Below, in pieces: positions 6,950-13,601 of a stretch of DNA of 20,020 nucleotides. The notes beneath the pieces were generated by a model. That model ran no database searches, was not told the DNA's origin, and saw only the letters and a list, made by a program, of their open reading frames with translations. Each line of letters begins with the position of its first letter. The stretch's first letter is position 1. Location of the stretch: assembly GCA_045630765.1 (NCBI GenBank), contig JAZQTM010000024.1:1-20020 (forward strand), written 5' to 3'. The position numbers were made by a program, and so were the translations under genes. Source of the DNA: RGIG3009 sp045630765 (GTDB taxonomy: Bacteria > Bacillota > Clostridia > Oscillospirales > Acutalibacteraceae).

Positions 6950-7298
6950 ACAAAAAAAGGTCCCCACTGAGGCGCCGAACGCGGCGCCCGAAGTAGAACC
7001 GGTAAAGGAGGTAAAGAGTATGGCACTGGAAGCATTGGGTATGGTCGAAACCAGAGGTCTGGTGGCCGCCGTCGAAGCTGCTGACGCAATGGTCAAAGCT
7101 GCGAACGTGACCCTGATCGGTACCGAAAAAATCGGTTCCGGACTCGTGTCCGTCATGGTTCGCGGCGATGTCGGCGCTGTCAAAGCTGCTGTCGAAGCCG
7201 GTTCTACGTCCGCATCTACGCTGGGCGAATTGGTTGCGACCCACGTAATCCCGAGACCCCACAGCGACGTCGAGAAAATCTTGCCGGAGCTGAAATAA
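6936..7298 (+). CDS. PduA-like BMC-H shell protein (copy 2), two plausible starts
   Basis: The BMC-H core (LGMVETRGLVAAVEAADAMV, EKIGSG pore, HVIPRPHSDVEKIL) starts at Met29, codon 7020-7022. The full frame begins at 6936 (or ATG 6942), overlapping the preceding gene and adding a 28-residue Pro/Ala/Glu/Lys-rich extension (VPTEAPNAAPEVEPVKEV). The internal ATG has a near-perfect AAAGGAGG 8 bases upstream and would give a 92-residue protein, the same length as copy 3. The upstream ATGs have a weaker GCAGGG. Both forms may be made, as known for PduB/PduB'. If only one is real, 7020 has the better ribosome binding site, but the extension frame is open, codon-like and ends without interruption. 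Confidence 0.9.
   Translation: MKMAEQKKVPTEAPNAAPEVEPVKEVKSMALEALGMVETRGLVAAVEAADAMVKAANVTLIGTEKIGSGLVSVMVRGDVGAVKAAVEAGSTSASTLGELVATHVIPRPHSDVEKILPELK
7004..7011 (+). promoter_or_regulatory. Internal ribosome binding site inside the BMC-H copy 2 frame
   Basis: AAAGGAGG sits 8 bases before the in-frame ATG at 7020, inside codons for V-K-E-V of the long form. It is as strong as the sites of neighbouring shell genes and decides the short-form start. Confidence 0.75.
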
Positions 7299-7613
7299 GT
7301 CTACCAAACAATTCTAAACAAGGAGGAAACAACAATGGCACTGGAAGCATTAGGTATGGTCGAAACCAGAGGTCTGGTCGCCGCTATCGAAGCTGCTGAC
7401 GCAATGGTCAAAGCTGCGAACGTCGTCCTGATCGGCACCGAGAAAATCGGTTCCGGACTCGTGTCCGTCATGGTTCGCGGCGATGTCGGCGCTGTTAAGT
7501 CCGCTGTGGAAGCCGGTTCGTCTTCTGCTGCGCGCTTGGGCGAAGTCATTGCTACGCACGTCATCCCGAGACCCCATGGCGATGTGGAGAAGATCCTGCC
7601 CGTACTCAAATAA
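7020..7613 (+). repeat. Tandem direct repeat of BMC-H coding units
   Basis: Two coding units, 7020-7298 and 7335-7613, are direct repeats about 315 bases apart with long identical runs (53 bases at 7128-7180 matching 7443-7495). A more diverged third unit lies at 6354-6629. The pattern fits duplication with possible gene conversion of the 5' half. Confidence 0.85.
7335..7613 (+). CDS. PduA-like BMC-H shell protein (copy 3)
   Basis: A 92-residue BMC-H hexamer subunit, nearly the same as the short form of copy 2 (LGMVETRGLVAAIEAADAMV, EKIGSG pore, HVIPRPHGDVEKIL). DNA identity with copy 2 is very high in the first 165 bases or so, including a 53-base exact match (7128-7180 and 7443-7495), and falls in the last third, where several synonymous and replacement changes cluster. 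AAGGAGG precedes the ATG. Confidence 0.95.
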   Translation: MALEALGMVETRGLVAAIEAADAMVKAANVVLIGTEKIGSGLVSVMVRGDVGAVKSAVEAGSSSAARLGEVIATHVIPRPHGDVEKILPVLK

Positions 7614-7628
7614 GTATTTGTATGGTTC

Positions 7629-7658
7629 ATGCGGAGGGGGCTTCCGCTCCCTCCGCAT
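7629..7658 (+). terminator. Intercistronic hairpin between BMC-H and BMC-V genes (not a classic terminator)
   Basis: ATGCGGAGGG (7629-7638) pairs perfectly with CCCTCCGCAT (7649-7658), extendable by a G-U and a G-C pair to leave a 6-base loop. No T-run follows (TCTCCCCATCCCC), and genes continue on the same strand, so it is more likely an mRNA-processing/stability element or attenuator lowering expression of the downstream minor shell gene than a full terminator. Confidence 0.6.
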
Positions 7659-7707
7659 TCTCCCCATCCCCGCTCTAACCTAACTACTGAATGAAAAGGT
7701 GAGGAAC

Positions 7708-7989
7708 ATGATCGTCGGAAAAGTTGTGGGAAGCATCGTTTCCACACGTAAAAATGACAACTTAATCGGCAGTAAATTTATGGTGGTTGAGCCTCTCGCC
7801 GATATGGGCGACAGCTCCTCCAGCATCGTTGCGATCGACAACGTCGGCGCCGGTATCGGTGAGCTCGTTTTGGTAGCCACCGGCAGTGCGGCACGCATTG
7901 GTTGCAATATGGAACATGCCCCCGTAGATGCCGCGATTGTCGGCATTGTAGATAGCGGTATAGGATTGAACAATCATGAACATAACTGA
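7708..7989 (+). CDS. BMC-V pentameric vertex shell protein (EutN/PduN/CcmL family)
   Basis: A 93-residue pentamer subunit that caps the icosahedral vertices. Seen: the family opening MIVGKVVGSIVSTRK, then LIGSKFMVVEPL, and the end APVDAAIVGIVDSG. I use the ATG at 7708, not the GTG at 7699, because the family begins MIVGKV and AAGGTG (7696-7701) is correctly spaced from 7708. It follows a strong hairpin, which fits the low stoichiometry needed for vertices. Its 3' end overlaps the PduS-like gene by 14 bases. Confidence 0.94.
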   Translation: MIVGKVVGSIVSTRKNDNLIGSKFMVVEPLADMGDSSSSIVAIDNVGAGIGELVLVATGSAARIGCNMEHAPVDAAIVGIVDSGIGLNNHEHN

Positions 7990-9307
7990 ACTCAAAAACC
8001 TTTTGCGTGAAGGCGGTGTGGTCGGCGCAGGTGGTGCCGGTTTCCCCTCGTATGCGAAACTGGACGAGCGCGCCGACACCCTGATCCTCAACTGCGCAGA
8101 GTGCGAACCTCTTCTCAAACTGCATCAGCAGCTTTTGGAGCAGCACGCCGCAGAAATCCTTAGCGCATTTGATTTAATTGCGAAAACAATAGGCGCCAAA
8201 TCGGTGATTCTCGGCATCAAAAAGCATTACAAGCAAACCATTGAAGCCGTAGAACAACACATGGCAGCCTACTCAAATATGTCGATCTGCCGTCTGCCGG
8301 CGGTGTACCCCGCCGGTGACGAGGTGGTACTGATTTACGAAGCAACCGGACGCGTCGTACCCGCGGGAGGACTCCCCATTGCGGTCGGTGTAACGGTGTT
8401 CAACGTAGAGACCATCCTGAACGTAGCAAACCTGCTTGGCGGAAAACCGGTCACCCACAAATACGTGACTGTCGCAGGCGAAGTTGCCTCCCCCGCCACT
8501 TTCAAAGTGCCGATCGGCACGGCGATCAGTGAGCTTTTGGAACTTGCCGGTGGGGTGACGACACCGCATCCGGCGTACTTAATGGGCGGTCCGATGATGG
8601 GTCGCATCGGCAGCAGCTACGAACCGGTCACCCGCACAACAAACGCAGTGCTGGTACTGCCGAACGATCACCAGCTGATCGAGAAAAAACAAGCAAAACC
8701 GTTTGTGGATATGAAACGCGCCATGGCGGCGTGTTGCCAGTGCAACTACTGCACCGATCTGTGCCCCCGCCATATGCTGGGACATCCGATCGAACCCCAC
8801 AAATTTATGTTATACGCATCTAACGGCATCACCAACGATGCCACACCGTATCTCAACTCGTTCTACTGCGTCAGTTGCGGTCTGTGTGAGCTGTATTCTT
8901 GCGGTCAGGGTCTTTCCCCCCGCACACTGCTCGCCGCTTGCAAAAACGGGCTTCGGCAAAACGGCGTGAAGCCGCCGGTGCCGGAAGTGCAACCGGTCAA
9001 TCCCGCTCGCGACTACCGCAGAGTGCCTATGAATCGCTTGATGGCGAGATTGGACTTGACCGCTTATGATAAAGCGGCTCCCCTGTCTGATGCCAAGGCG
9101 AAAGGAAAACAACTTCGCGTGCTGTTATCACAGCACATCGGCGCCCCCGCCAAAGCGGCGGTAGCCGCAGGCGACAAGGTGACCGCCGGTCAGGTGATCG
9201 CCACCGCCGCCGAAAATGCCCTCAGCGTCAACATCCACGCGCCCGTAAACGCAACGGTAGAATCCGTCAGCGATACGGTCATCACACTGATTAAGGAGGA
9301 TGCATAA
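7976..9307 (+). CDS. pduS: PduS-like flavin/Fe-S electron transfer protein (RnfC-related)
   Basis: A 443-residue PduS-family protein, thought to carry electrons across or at the shell. Order: glycine-rich NADH/FMN motif VVGAGGAGFPSYAKL (about residues 15-29), CAECEP, a SLBB-type domain, two ferredoxin-type motifs (CQCNYCTDLCP and CVSCGLCELYSC), then a C-terminal barrel-sandwich domain (LLSQHIGAPAKAAVAAGDKV), the PduS arrangement with the RnfC N-terminal domain moved to the end. In B12 compartments PduS reduces cobalamin; here the dehydratase needs no B12, so reduction of the activase cluster or NADH reoxidation is more likely (inference). It directly precedes and overlaps the pduT-like gene, its usual partner. 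Confidence 0.92.
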   Translation: MNITELKNLLREGGVVGAGGAGFPSYAKLDERADTLILNCAECEPLLKLHQQLLEQHAAEILSAFDLIAKTIGAKSVILGIKKHYKQTIEAVEQHMAAYSNMSICRLPAVYPAGDEVVLIYEATGRVVPAGGLPIAVGVTVFNVETILNVANLLGGKPVTHKYVTVAGEVASPATFKVPIGTAISELLELAGGVTTPHPAYLMGGPMMGRIGSSYEPVTRTTNAVLVLPNDHQLIEKKQAKPFVDMKRAMAACCQCNYCTDLCPRHMLGHPIEPHKFMLYASNGITNDATPYLNSFYCVSCGLCELYSCGQGLSPRTLLAACKNGLRQNGVKPPVPEVQPVNPARDYRRVPMNRLMARLDLTAYDKAAPLSDAKAKGKQLRVLLSQHIGAPAKAAVAAGDKVTAGQVIATAAENALSVNIHAPVNATVESVSDTVITLIKEDA

Positions 9308-9855
9308 TGAAAAAAGCAATCGGCATGGTCGAATATAAAACCGTATCCTCCGGTATGATGGCGGCGGATCGGATGGTGAAAACCGCAGAAGTTGACGTGT
9401 TGGAAGCAACCACCGTCTGTCCCGGTAAATACATGGTCATCATCAGCGGTGACTTGAGCGCCGTAAAAGCAGCTGTTGACACAGCCGCAACCATGTATCC
9501 CGACACCTTGATTGACAGCTTCGTGCTCGGCAATCCCCACGAATCGATCTTCAGTGCGCTGTACGGTTCTACTGAAATCGGCGCTCCGAATGCACTTGGT
9601 GTTTTGGAAACGTTTACAGCCGCCGCCGCTATTGTCGCTGCGGATAACGCCGCAAAAACCGCTCAAGTAGAGCTCGTGGAACTCCGTCTTGCACGTGGTA
9701 TGTGCGGTAAATCGTACTTACTGCTGACCGGTGAGATTGCGGCAGTTGAAGCGGCGATCAAGAAAGCTCAACAAGACGCCGGTGAAGCCGGTATGTACCT
9801 CGACAGCGCGATCATTCCTCACCCCGACGAGAAAATGTGGCGTAGTATTCTGTAA
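9307..9855 (+). CDS. pduT: PduT-like BMC-T (tandem-domain) shell protein with Fe-S cysteine
   Basis: A 182-residue trimeric pseudohexamer subunit made of two BMC domains (residues 1-90 and 95-182: IGMVEYKTVSSGMMAADRMV and LGVLETFTAAAAIVAADNAA). Cys38 in VCPGKY is at exactly the position of the PduT cysteine that, three per trimer, holds a [4Fe-4S] cluster in the central pore. It therefore probably conducts electrons through the shell, docking PduS. The second domain also has a Cys in GMCGKS. The ATG overlaps the pduS TAA by one base; the family and the order pduS-pduT agree. Confidence 0.94.
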   Translation: MKKAIGMVEYKTVSSGMMAADRMVKTAEVDVLEATTVCPGKYMVIISGDLSAVKAAVDTAATMYPDTLIDSFVLGNPHESIFSALYGSTEIGAPNALGVLETFTAAAAIVAADNAAKTAQVELVELRLARGMCGKSYLLLTGEIAAVEAAIKKAQQDAGEAGMYLDSAIIPHPDEKMWRSIL

Positions 9856-9893
9856 AACGGCGCGATAAATTCTGAGAAAAGGAGGTCATGGCG

Positions 9894-10652
9894 ATGCTCG
9901 CAATTGAACGGCGGAATGTCATTCTTTCGAAATTAGCACAAGATGGAAAAGTCATTGTTGCGGACTTGAGCCGTGACTTCGGTGTGACGGAAGAAACTAT
10001 TCGCCGCGATCTGGAAAAACTGGACAAAGACGGCTTGGCGAAAAAGACGTACGGCGGTGCGGTAGCAACCCAAACGATGAACACCGACCTGCCGTTCAGC
10101 GTTCGCAAACGCGCCAACGTGGACCGCAAACAGCGTATCGCCCAAATGATCGGCGATATGATCCACGATGGCGACTACATTATGTTGGATGCCAGTTCCA
10201 CCGCCATTTTCGTGACCAAATACATCAAATCCCGAAAAAACATTACCTTGATCACCAACTCTGTTGAGATCCTTTTGGAACTTGCCGACAAGGAAGGCTG
10301 GAACGTCCTCTCCACCGGCGGTGCCCTCAAGGAGGGTGCTCTGGCAATGGTCGGCACCACCGCCGAAAAAATGATTCGTGGTTTCCACGTTGACTTGGCG
10401 GTGTGTTCGTCGAAAGGAATCGATATGTCGATGGGCATCACCGATTCTAACGAAAAAGATTCTCAAATCAAGCAAGCGATCTTCTCCGCCGCTAACCGCA
10501 AGGTGCTTGCGGTCGACGGCACCAAATTCGACAAGATTTCGTTTGTCAAGGTGTGCGACGTGAATGAAATCGACACCGTGGTAACCGATGAAAAGCCCTC
10601 TGACCGGTGGGTGGAATATTTAAGAAGCAAAGACGTTGAACTGGTCTATTGA
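9894..10652 (+). CDS. DeoR-family transcriptional regulator
   Basis: A 252-residue regulator: N-terminal winged helix-turn-helix (ERRNVILSKLAQDGKVIV, DLSRDFGVTEETIRRDLEKL, about residues 3-55) and a C-terminal DeoRC sensor domain of the phosphosugar type (DASSTAIFVTKYI, ITNSVEILLEL, STGG, CSSKGID, VDGTKFDKISF). Start at 9894 preferred: GGAGG (9881-9885) is 8 bases before it but only 2 before the ATG at 9888, and the family starts MLA-ERR. It probably senses a sugar phosphate from fucose/rhamnose breakdown (such as fuculose- or rhamnulose-1-phosphate, or DHAP) and controls this locus, as DeoR genes commonly accompany GRM5 loci. Operator unknown. Confidence 0.92.
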   Translation: MLAIERRNVILSKLAQDGKVIVADLSRDFGVTEETIRRDLEKLDKDGLAKKTYGGAVATQTMNTDLPFSVRKRANVDRKQRIAQMIGDMIHDGDYIMLDASSTAIFVTKYIKSRKNITLITNSVEILLELADKEGWNVLSTGGALKEGALAMVGTTAEKMIRGFHVDLAVCSSKGIDMSMGITDSNEKDSQIKQAIFSAANRKVLAVDGTKFDKISFVKVCDVNEIDTVVTDEKPSDRWVEYLRSKDVELVY

Positions 10653-10692
10653 TAAAAATGTATGAAATTCAAATTCCGAAGGAGTGAATACA

Positions 10693-12138
10693 ATGGCAAC
10701 AACAATTTCTGAATCCGAAATCCGTCAGGTTGTCAGTCAAGTATTAAACCGCATTCAAGCTACCCCCGCTGCTTCGTGGGATTCCACGCAGTACGGCGGT
10801 CGTAAATTGATCGGTATTTACGAGGATATGAACGAGGCGATCAAGGCGGCAGAAGCCGGCTATCGTGCCGTTCGCGCGATGAGCGTGGAGCAACGCGAAA
10901 AGATCATCACCGAGATCCGCAAACGCACCCGCGAAGAAGCGCCGATCATGGCGGAGTTGGGTGTCGCGGAAACCGGTATGGGACGCGTAGATCACAAGCG
11001 TGCCAAACATCTCCTGGTGGCGGATAAAACGCCCGGTACCGAGGATATTGTGTCGGCTGCCAAGACCGGTGACGACGGCTTAACGTTGGTCGAGATGGCG
11101 CCGTTCGGTGTTGTTGGCGCGATCACTCCCAGCACCAACCCCAGTGAAACGGTCATCTGCAACAGCATCGGTATGATCGCAGCGGGTAACGGTGTGGTAT
11201 TTAACCCCCACCCCAACGCGATCGCTACCTCCAACTACGCTGTTGACCTCGTCAACCGCGCTTGCAAGGCGGCAGGCGGTCCTGACGTGTTGGTCTGCTC
11301 CATGAAAAAGCCCACGATGGAATCCGCGGCGATCATGCAGTCGCATCCGTCCATTCGCTTGCTCGTTTGCACCGGTGGCCCCGGCGTTGTACGCGCCGTA
11401 CTCTCTTCCGGTAAAAAAGCCATCGGCGCCGGTGCGGGTAACCCGCCTGTTATCGTAGACGATACCGCCGATATCGCCAAAGCCGGTAAGGACATTTTGG
11501 ACGGTTGCACCTTCGATAACAACCTGCCCTGCATCGCAGAAAAAGAAGTGTTTGCGTTCCGCAACATCGCCGACGAATTGATTTCGGTTATGCTGCGCAA
11601 CGGTGCCTATCAGATCAACGCCAACCAAGCCAAGCAGCTTGCCGATATCGTGCTTGTTAACAAGACCGATAAAAACGGTAAAACCAAGTTGGTCGTCAAC
11701 CGCGACTGCGTCGGTCGTGACGCGGACGTGTTGCTTGCCAAGATCGGCATCAACGTCAGCAAAGACATTCGTTGCATCATCTGCGAAACCGATTTCGATC
11801 ATCCCTTTGTGCAAGAGGAATTGATGATGCCCATCCTGCCGATCGTGCGTGTGGATAACATCGATGAAGCGATCGAACTTGCGTGCAAAGCGGAGCACGG
11901 CAATCGCCACACCGCGCATATGCACTCCAAGAACATCGATCATCTTTCCCGTTTTGCCAAAGCGGTGGAAACCACTATTTTTGTGAAAAACGCTCCCTCC
12001 TATGCCGGTATCGGTTTCGGCGGCGAAGGTCACAGCACCTTTACGATTGCCGGTCCCACCGGTGAGGGTATCACCTCGGCACGCAGCTTCACGCGTCAGC
12101 GCCGCTGCGTGATGGCAGACAGCTTCCGCATTATCTAA
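10693..12138 (+). CDS. CoA-acylating aldehyde dehydrogenase (PduP-like) with N-terminal encapsulation peptide
   Basis: A 481-residue enzyme oxidising propionaldehyde to propionyl-CoA with NAD+ and CoA. Residues 5-19 (ISESEIRQVVSQVLNRIQ) form the encapsulation helix, then a linker (ATPAASWDS). Aldehyde dehydrogenase core: PFGVVGAITPSTNPSE, GGPGVVRAV, GAGAGNPPVIVD, and the catalytic Cys280 in DNNLPCIAEKE, the PduP/EutE signature. Start at 10693 preferred over GTG 10684: AAGGAG (10679-10684) has ideal spacing and the encapsulation helix follows at once. It sits after the regulator rather than beside the alcohol dehydrogenase. Confidence 0.95.
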   Translation: MATTISESEIRQVVSQVLNRIQATPAASWDSTQYGGRKLIGIYEDMNEAIKAAEAGYRAVRAMSVEQREKIITEIRKRTREEAPIMAELGVAETGMGRVDHKRAKHLLVADKTPGTEDIVSAAKTGDDGLTLVEMAPFGVVGAITPSTNPSETVICNSIGMIAAGNGVVFNPHPNAIATSNYAVDLVNRACKAAGGPDVLVCSMKKPTMESAAIMQSHPSIRLLVCTGGPGVVRAVLSSGKKAIGAGAGNPPVIVDDTADIAKAGKDILDGCTFDNNLPCIAEKEVFAFRNIADELISVMLRNGAYQINANQAKQLADIVLVNKTDKNGKTKLVVNRDCVGRDADVLLAKIGINVSKDIRCIICETDFDHPFVQEELMMPILPIVRVDNIDEAIELACKAEHGNRHTAHMHSKNIDHLSRFAKAVETTIFVKNAPSYAGIGFGGEGHSTFTIAGPTGEGITSARSFTRQRRCVMADSFRII

Positions 12139-12153
12139 AAAGGAGTCTTTATT

Positions 12154-12801
12154 ATGGCATACGATGCGTCGTTAGTTTCCGAAATCGTCAGCCGCGTGAT
12201 CGCGGAGGTCGGCACCGCCCCGAAAGCGGATAACACTGTGCCGGTGGGTGTGTCCAACCGTCATATCCATCTTTCCAAAGAACACGTGGAGATCTTATTC
12301 GGTAAGGGATATGAGTTAACCCCCTTAAAGGATCTCTCGCAGCCCGGCCAGTACGCTTGCAAAGAGGTGCTCACCATTGTCGGTCCCGCTATGCGTCCGA
12401 TCGAGAACGTACGTGTGCTCGGTCCCGTGAGAAAAGCCTCGCAGGTGGAGATTTCGCGTACCGATTCGTTTGTACTGAAAGTCAAACCGCCGGTGCGTGA
12501 ATCGGGCGATATCGCCGGATCTGCTCCCGTTACCATTATTGGTCCCAAGGGTGTTGTTACCCTTGCCGAGGGCTGCATCATTGCCAACCGTCACATCCAT
12601 ATGAGCGAAGAAGACGGTGCCGCTTTCGGTGTAAAAGACGGCGACTACGTCACCGTGAACGTGAACGGTGAGCGCCGCACCACTTTCTATGACGTGCAAG
12701 TGCGTGTCAACAAAGCGTTCCGTCTGGAAATGCACGTGGACACCGACGATGCCAACGCTGCCGGTATCGGCAACGGCTTCAAAGTGGAAGTTGTAAAATA
12801 A
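12154..12801 (+). CDS. pduL: PduL phosphate propanoyltransferase with N-terminal encapsulation peptide
   Basis: A 215-residue enzyme that converts propionyl-CoA and phosphate to propionyl-phosphate, recycling CoA in the lumen. Residues 3-20 (YDASLVSEIVSRVIAEVG) form an encapsulation helix. The two PduL half-domains each carry a zinc-binding motif: SNRHIHLS (H37, H39) and NRHIHMSEED (H147, H149). Other conserved pieces: PGQYACKEVLTIVGP, VRVLGPVRKASQVEIS. No propionate (acetate) kinase is encoded here, so ATP recovery must use one elsewhere. Last gene of the locus, followed at once by a strong terminator. Confidence 0.95.
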   Translation: MAYDASLVSEIVSRVIAEVGTAPKADNTVPVGVSNRHIHLSKEHVEILFGKGYELTPLKDLSQPGQYACKEVLTIVGPAMRPIENVRVLGPVRKASQVEISRTDSFVLKVKPPVRESGDIAGSAPVTIIGPKGVVTLAEGCIIANRHIHMSEEDGAAFGVKDGDYVTVNVNGERRTTFYDVQVRVNKAFRLEMHVDTDDANAAGIGNGFKVEVVK

Positions 12802-12810
12802 ATACAAGCA

Positions 12811-12844
12811 AAAGCACCTGGCAGCGCGCTGTCAGGTGCTTTTT
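12811..12844 (+). terminator. Rho-independent terminator ending the microcompartment locus
   Basis: AAGCACCTGGCAGC pairs with GCTGTCAGGTGCTT (one G-U pair in the stem), a stem of about 14 pairs with a tiny loop, preceded by A-residues and followed by TTTTT. It begins 9 bases after the pduL stop. Confidence 0.92.
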
Positions 12845-12853
12845 GGTAGGTTA

Positions 12854-12882
12854 TTGACCTTTTTTAAAAAATGAGGTAAAAT
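12854..12882 (+). promoter_or_regulatory. Sigma-A-type promoter for rpe
   Basis: TTGACC (12854-12859) and TAAAAT (12877-12882) with a 17-base spacer containing T6A6. It lies directly after the upstream terminator and 45 bases before the rpe start, so rpe is transcribed separately. A small GCCC/GGGC hairpin (12899-12910) lies in the leader. Confidence 0.75.
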
Positions 12883-12926
12883 AATATCGTATGTACTTGC
12901 CCTAACGGGCGGAAAAGAGGCGCTTT

Positions 12927-13601
12927 ATGCTGGTATCTCCTTCGATCCTCACCTGTGACTTTGCGCACATGGAACGGGAACTTGATTTTGTTAAACAAAG
13001 CGGTGCCGATATGGTGCACCTGGATGTCATGGACGGCGTGTTCGTGCCGAACTTAAGCTTCGGCCCGCCCGTCATTGCGCGGCTTCGCCCGATCTCGGAT
13101 ATGTTTTTCGACGTACATCTGATGATGGAATATCCCGATCGATTGATCGAGGCGTTTGCAAAAGCCGGTGCGGATCTCATCAACTTTCACGTGGAAAGCG
13201 CCGCGCCGATCGCCGAAACGTTGGATAAGATCCACGCGCTCGGCAAAAAAGCGGCGTTGACCATTAAGCCGAAAACGCCCGCAAGTGCGGTGTTCCCGTA
13301 TTTGGATAAGGTCGAAATGATTCTCGTGATGACTGTCGAGCCCGGTTTCGGCGGACAGTCCTTTATGGCGGATATGATGCCGAAGGTGCGCGAACTGCGC
13401 GACGAAATTGATCGCCGCGGCTTATCCGTTCAAATACAGGTGGATGGCGGTATCGCCGCCAAAACGGCACCCGTCGCCGCCGAAGCGGGCGCGGATATTG
13501 CCGTTGTGGGCAGTGCACTCTTTAACGCGGATGACGCTAAAGCGTTGGTGGCGGAGATCCATACGCTTCGCACAGGCGTTGCAGAGCATTCCCAATCGTG
13601 A
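12927..13601 (+). CDS. rpe: Ribulose-phosphate 3-epimerase
   Basis: A 224-residue TIM-barrel metalloenzyme interconverting ribulose-5-phosphate and xylulose-5-phosphate in the pentose phosphate pathway. Seen: SPSILTCDF at the N-terminus, metal/catalytic residues H31, D33 in HLDVMDG, H64 in DVHLM, the flexible loop MTVEPGFGGQ, and VDGGI with the catalytic Asp followed by the phosphate-binding VVGSALF. Full length for the family. AAGAGG precedes the ATG by 6 bases. The last 65 bases overlap the convergent minus-strand mecA-like gene; no terminator lies between them. Confidence 0.96.
   Translation: MLVSPSILTCDFAHMERELDFVKQSGADMVHLDVMDGVFVPNLSFGPPVIARLRPISDMFFDVHLMMEYPDRLIEAFAKAGADLINFHVESAAPIAETLDKIHALGKKAALTIKPKTPASAVFPYLDKVEMILVMTVEPGFGGQSFMADMMPKVRELRDEIDRRGLSVQIQVDGGIAAKTAPVAAEAGADIAVVGSALFNADDAKALVAEIHTLRTGVAEHSQS

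Noticed and set aside
10661..10678. AAATTC direct repeat just before the aldehyde dehydrogenase as a DeoR operator or promoter
   Set aside because: Only two hexamers in AT-rich spacer, no matching copy seen near the 3410 promoter, and no acceptable -10/-35 pair.
11080..12033. Minus-strand open frame (317 codons) opposite the aldehyde dehydrogenase
   Set aside because: Same shadow effect; no family pattern, no proper ribosome site, and the sense strand is a strong PduP-like gene.
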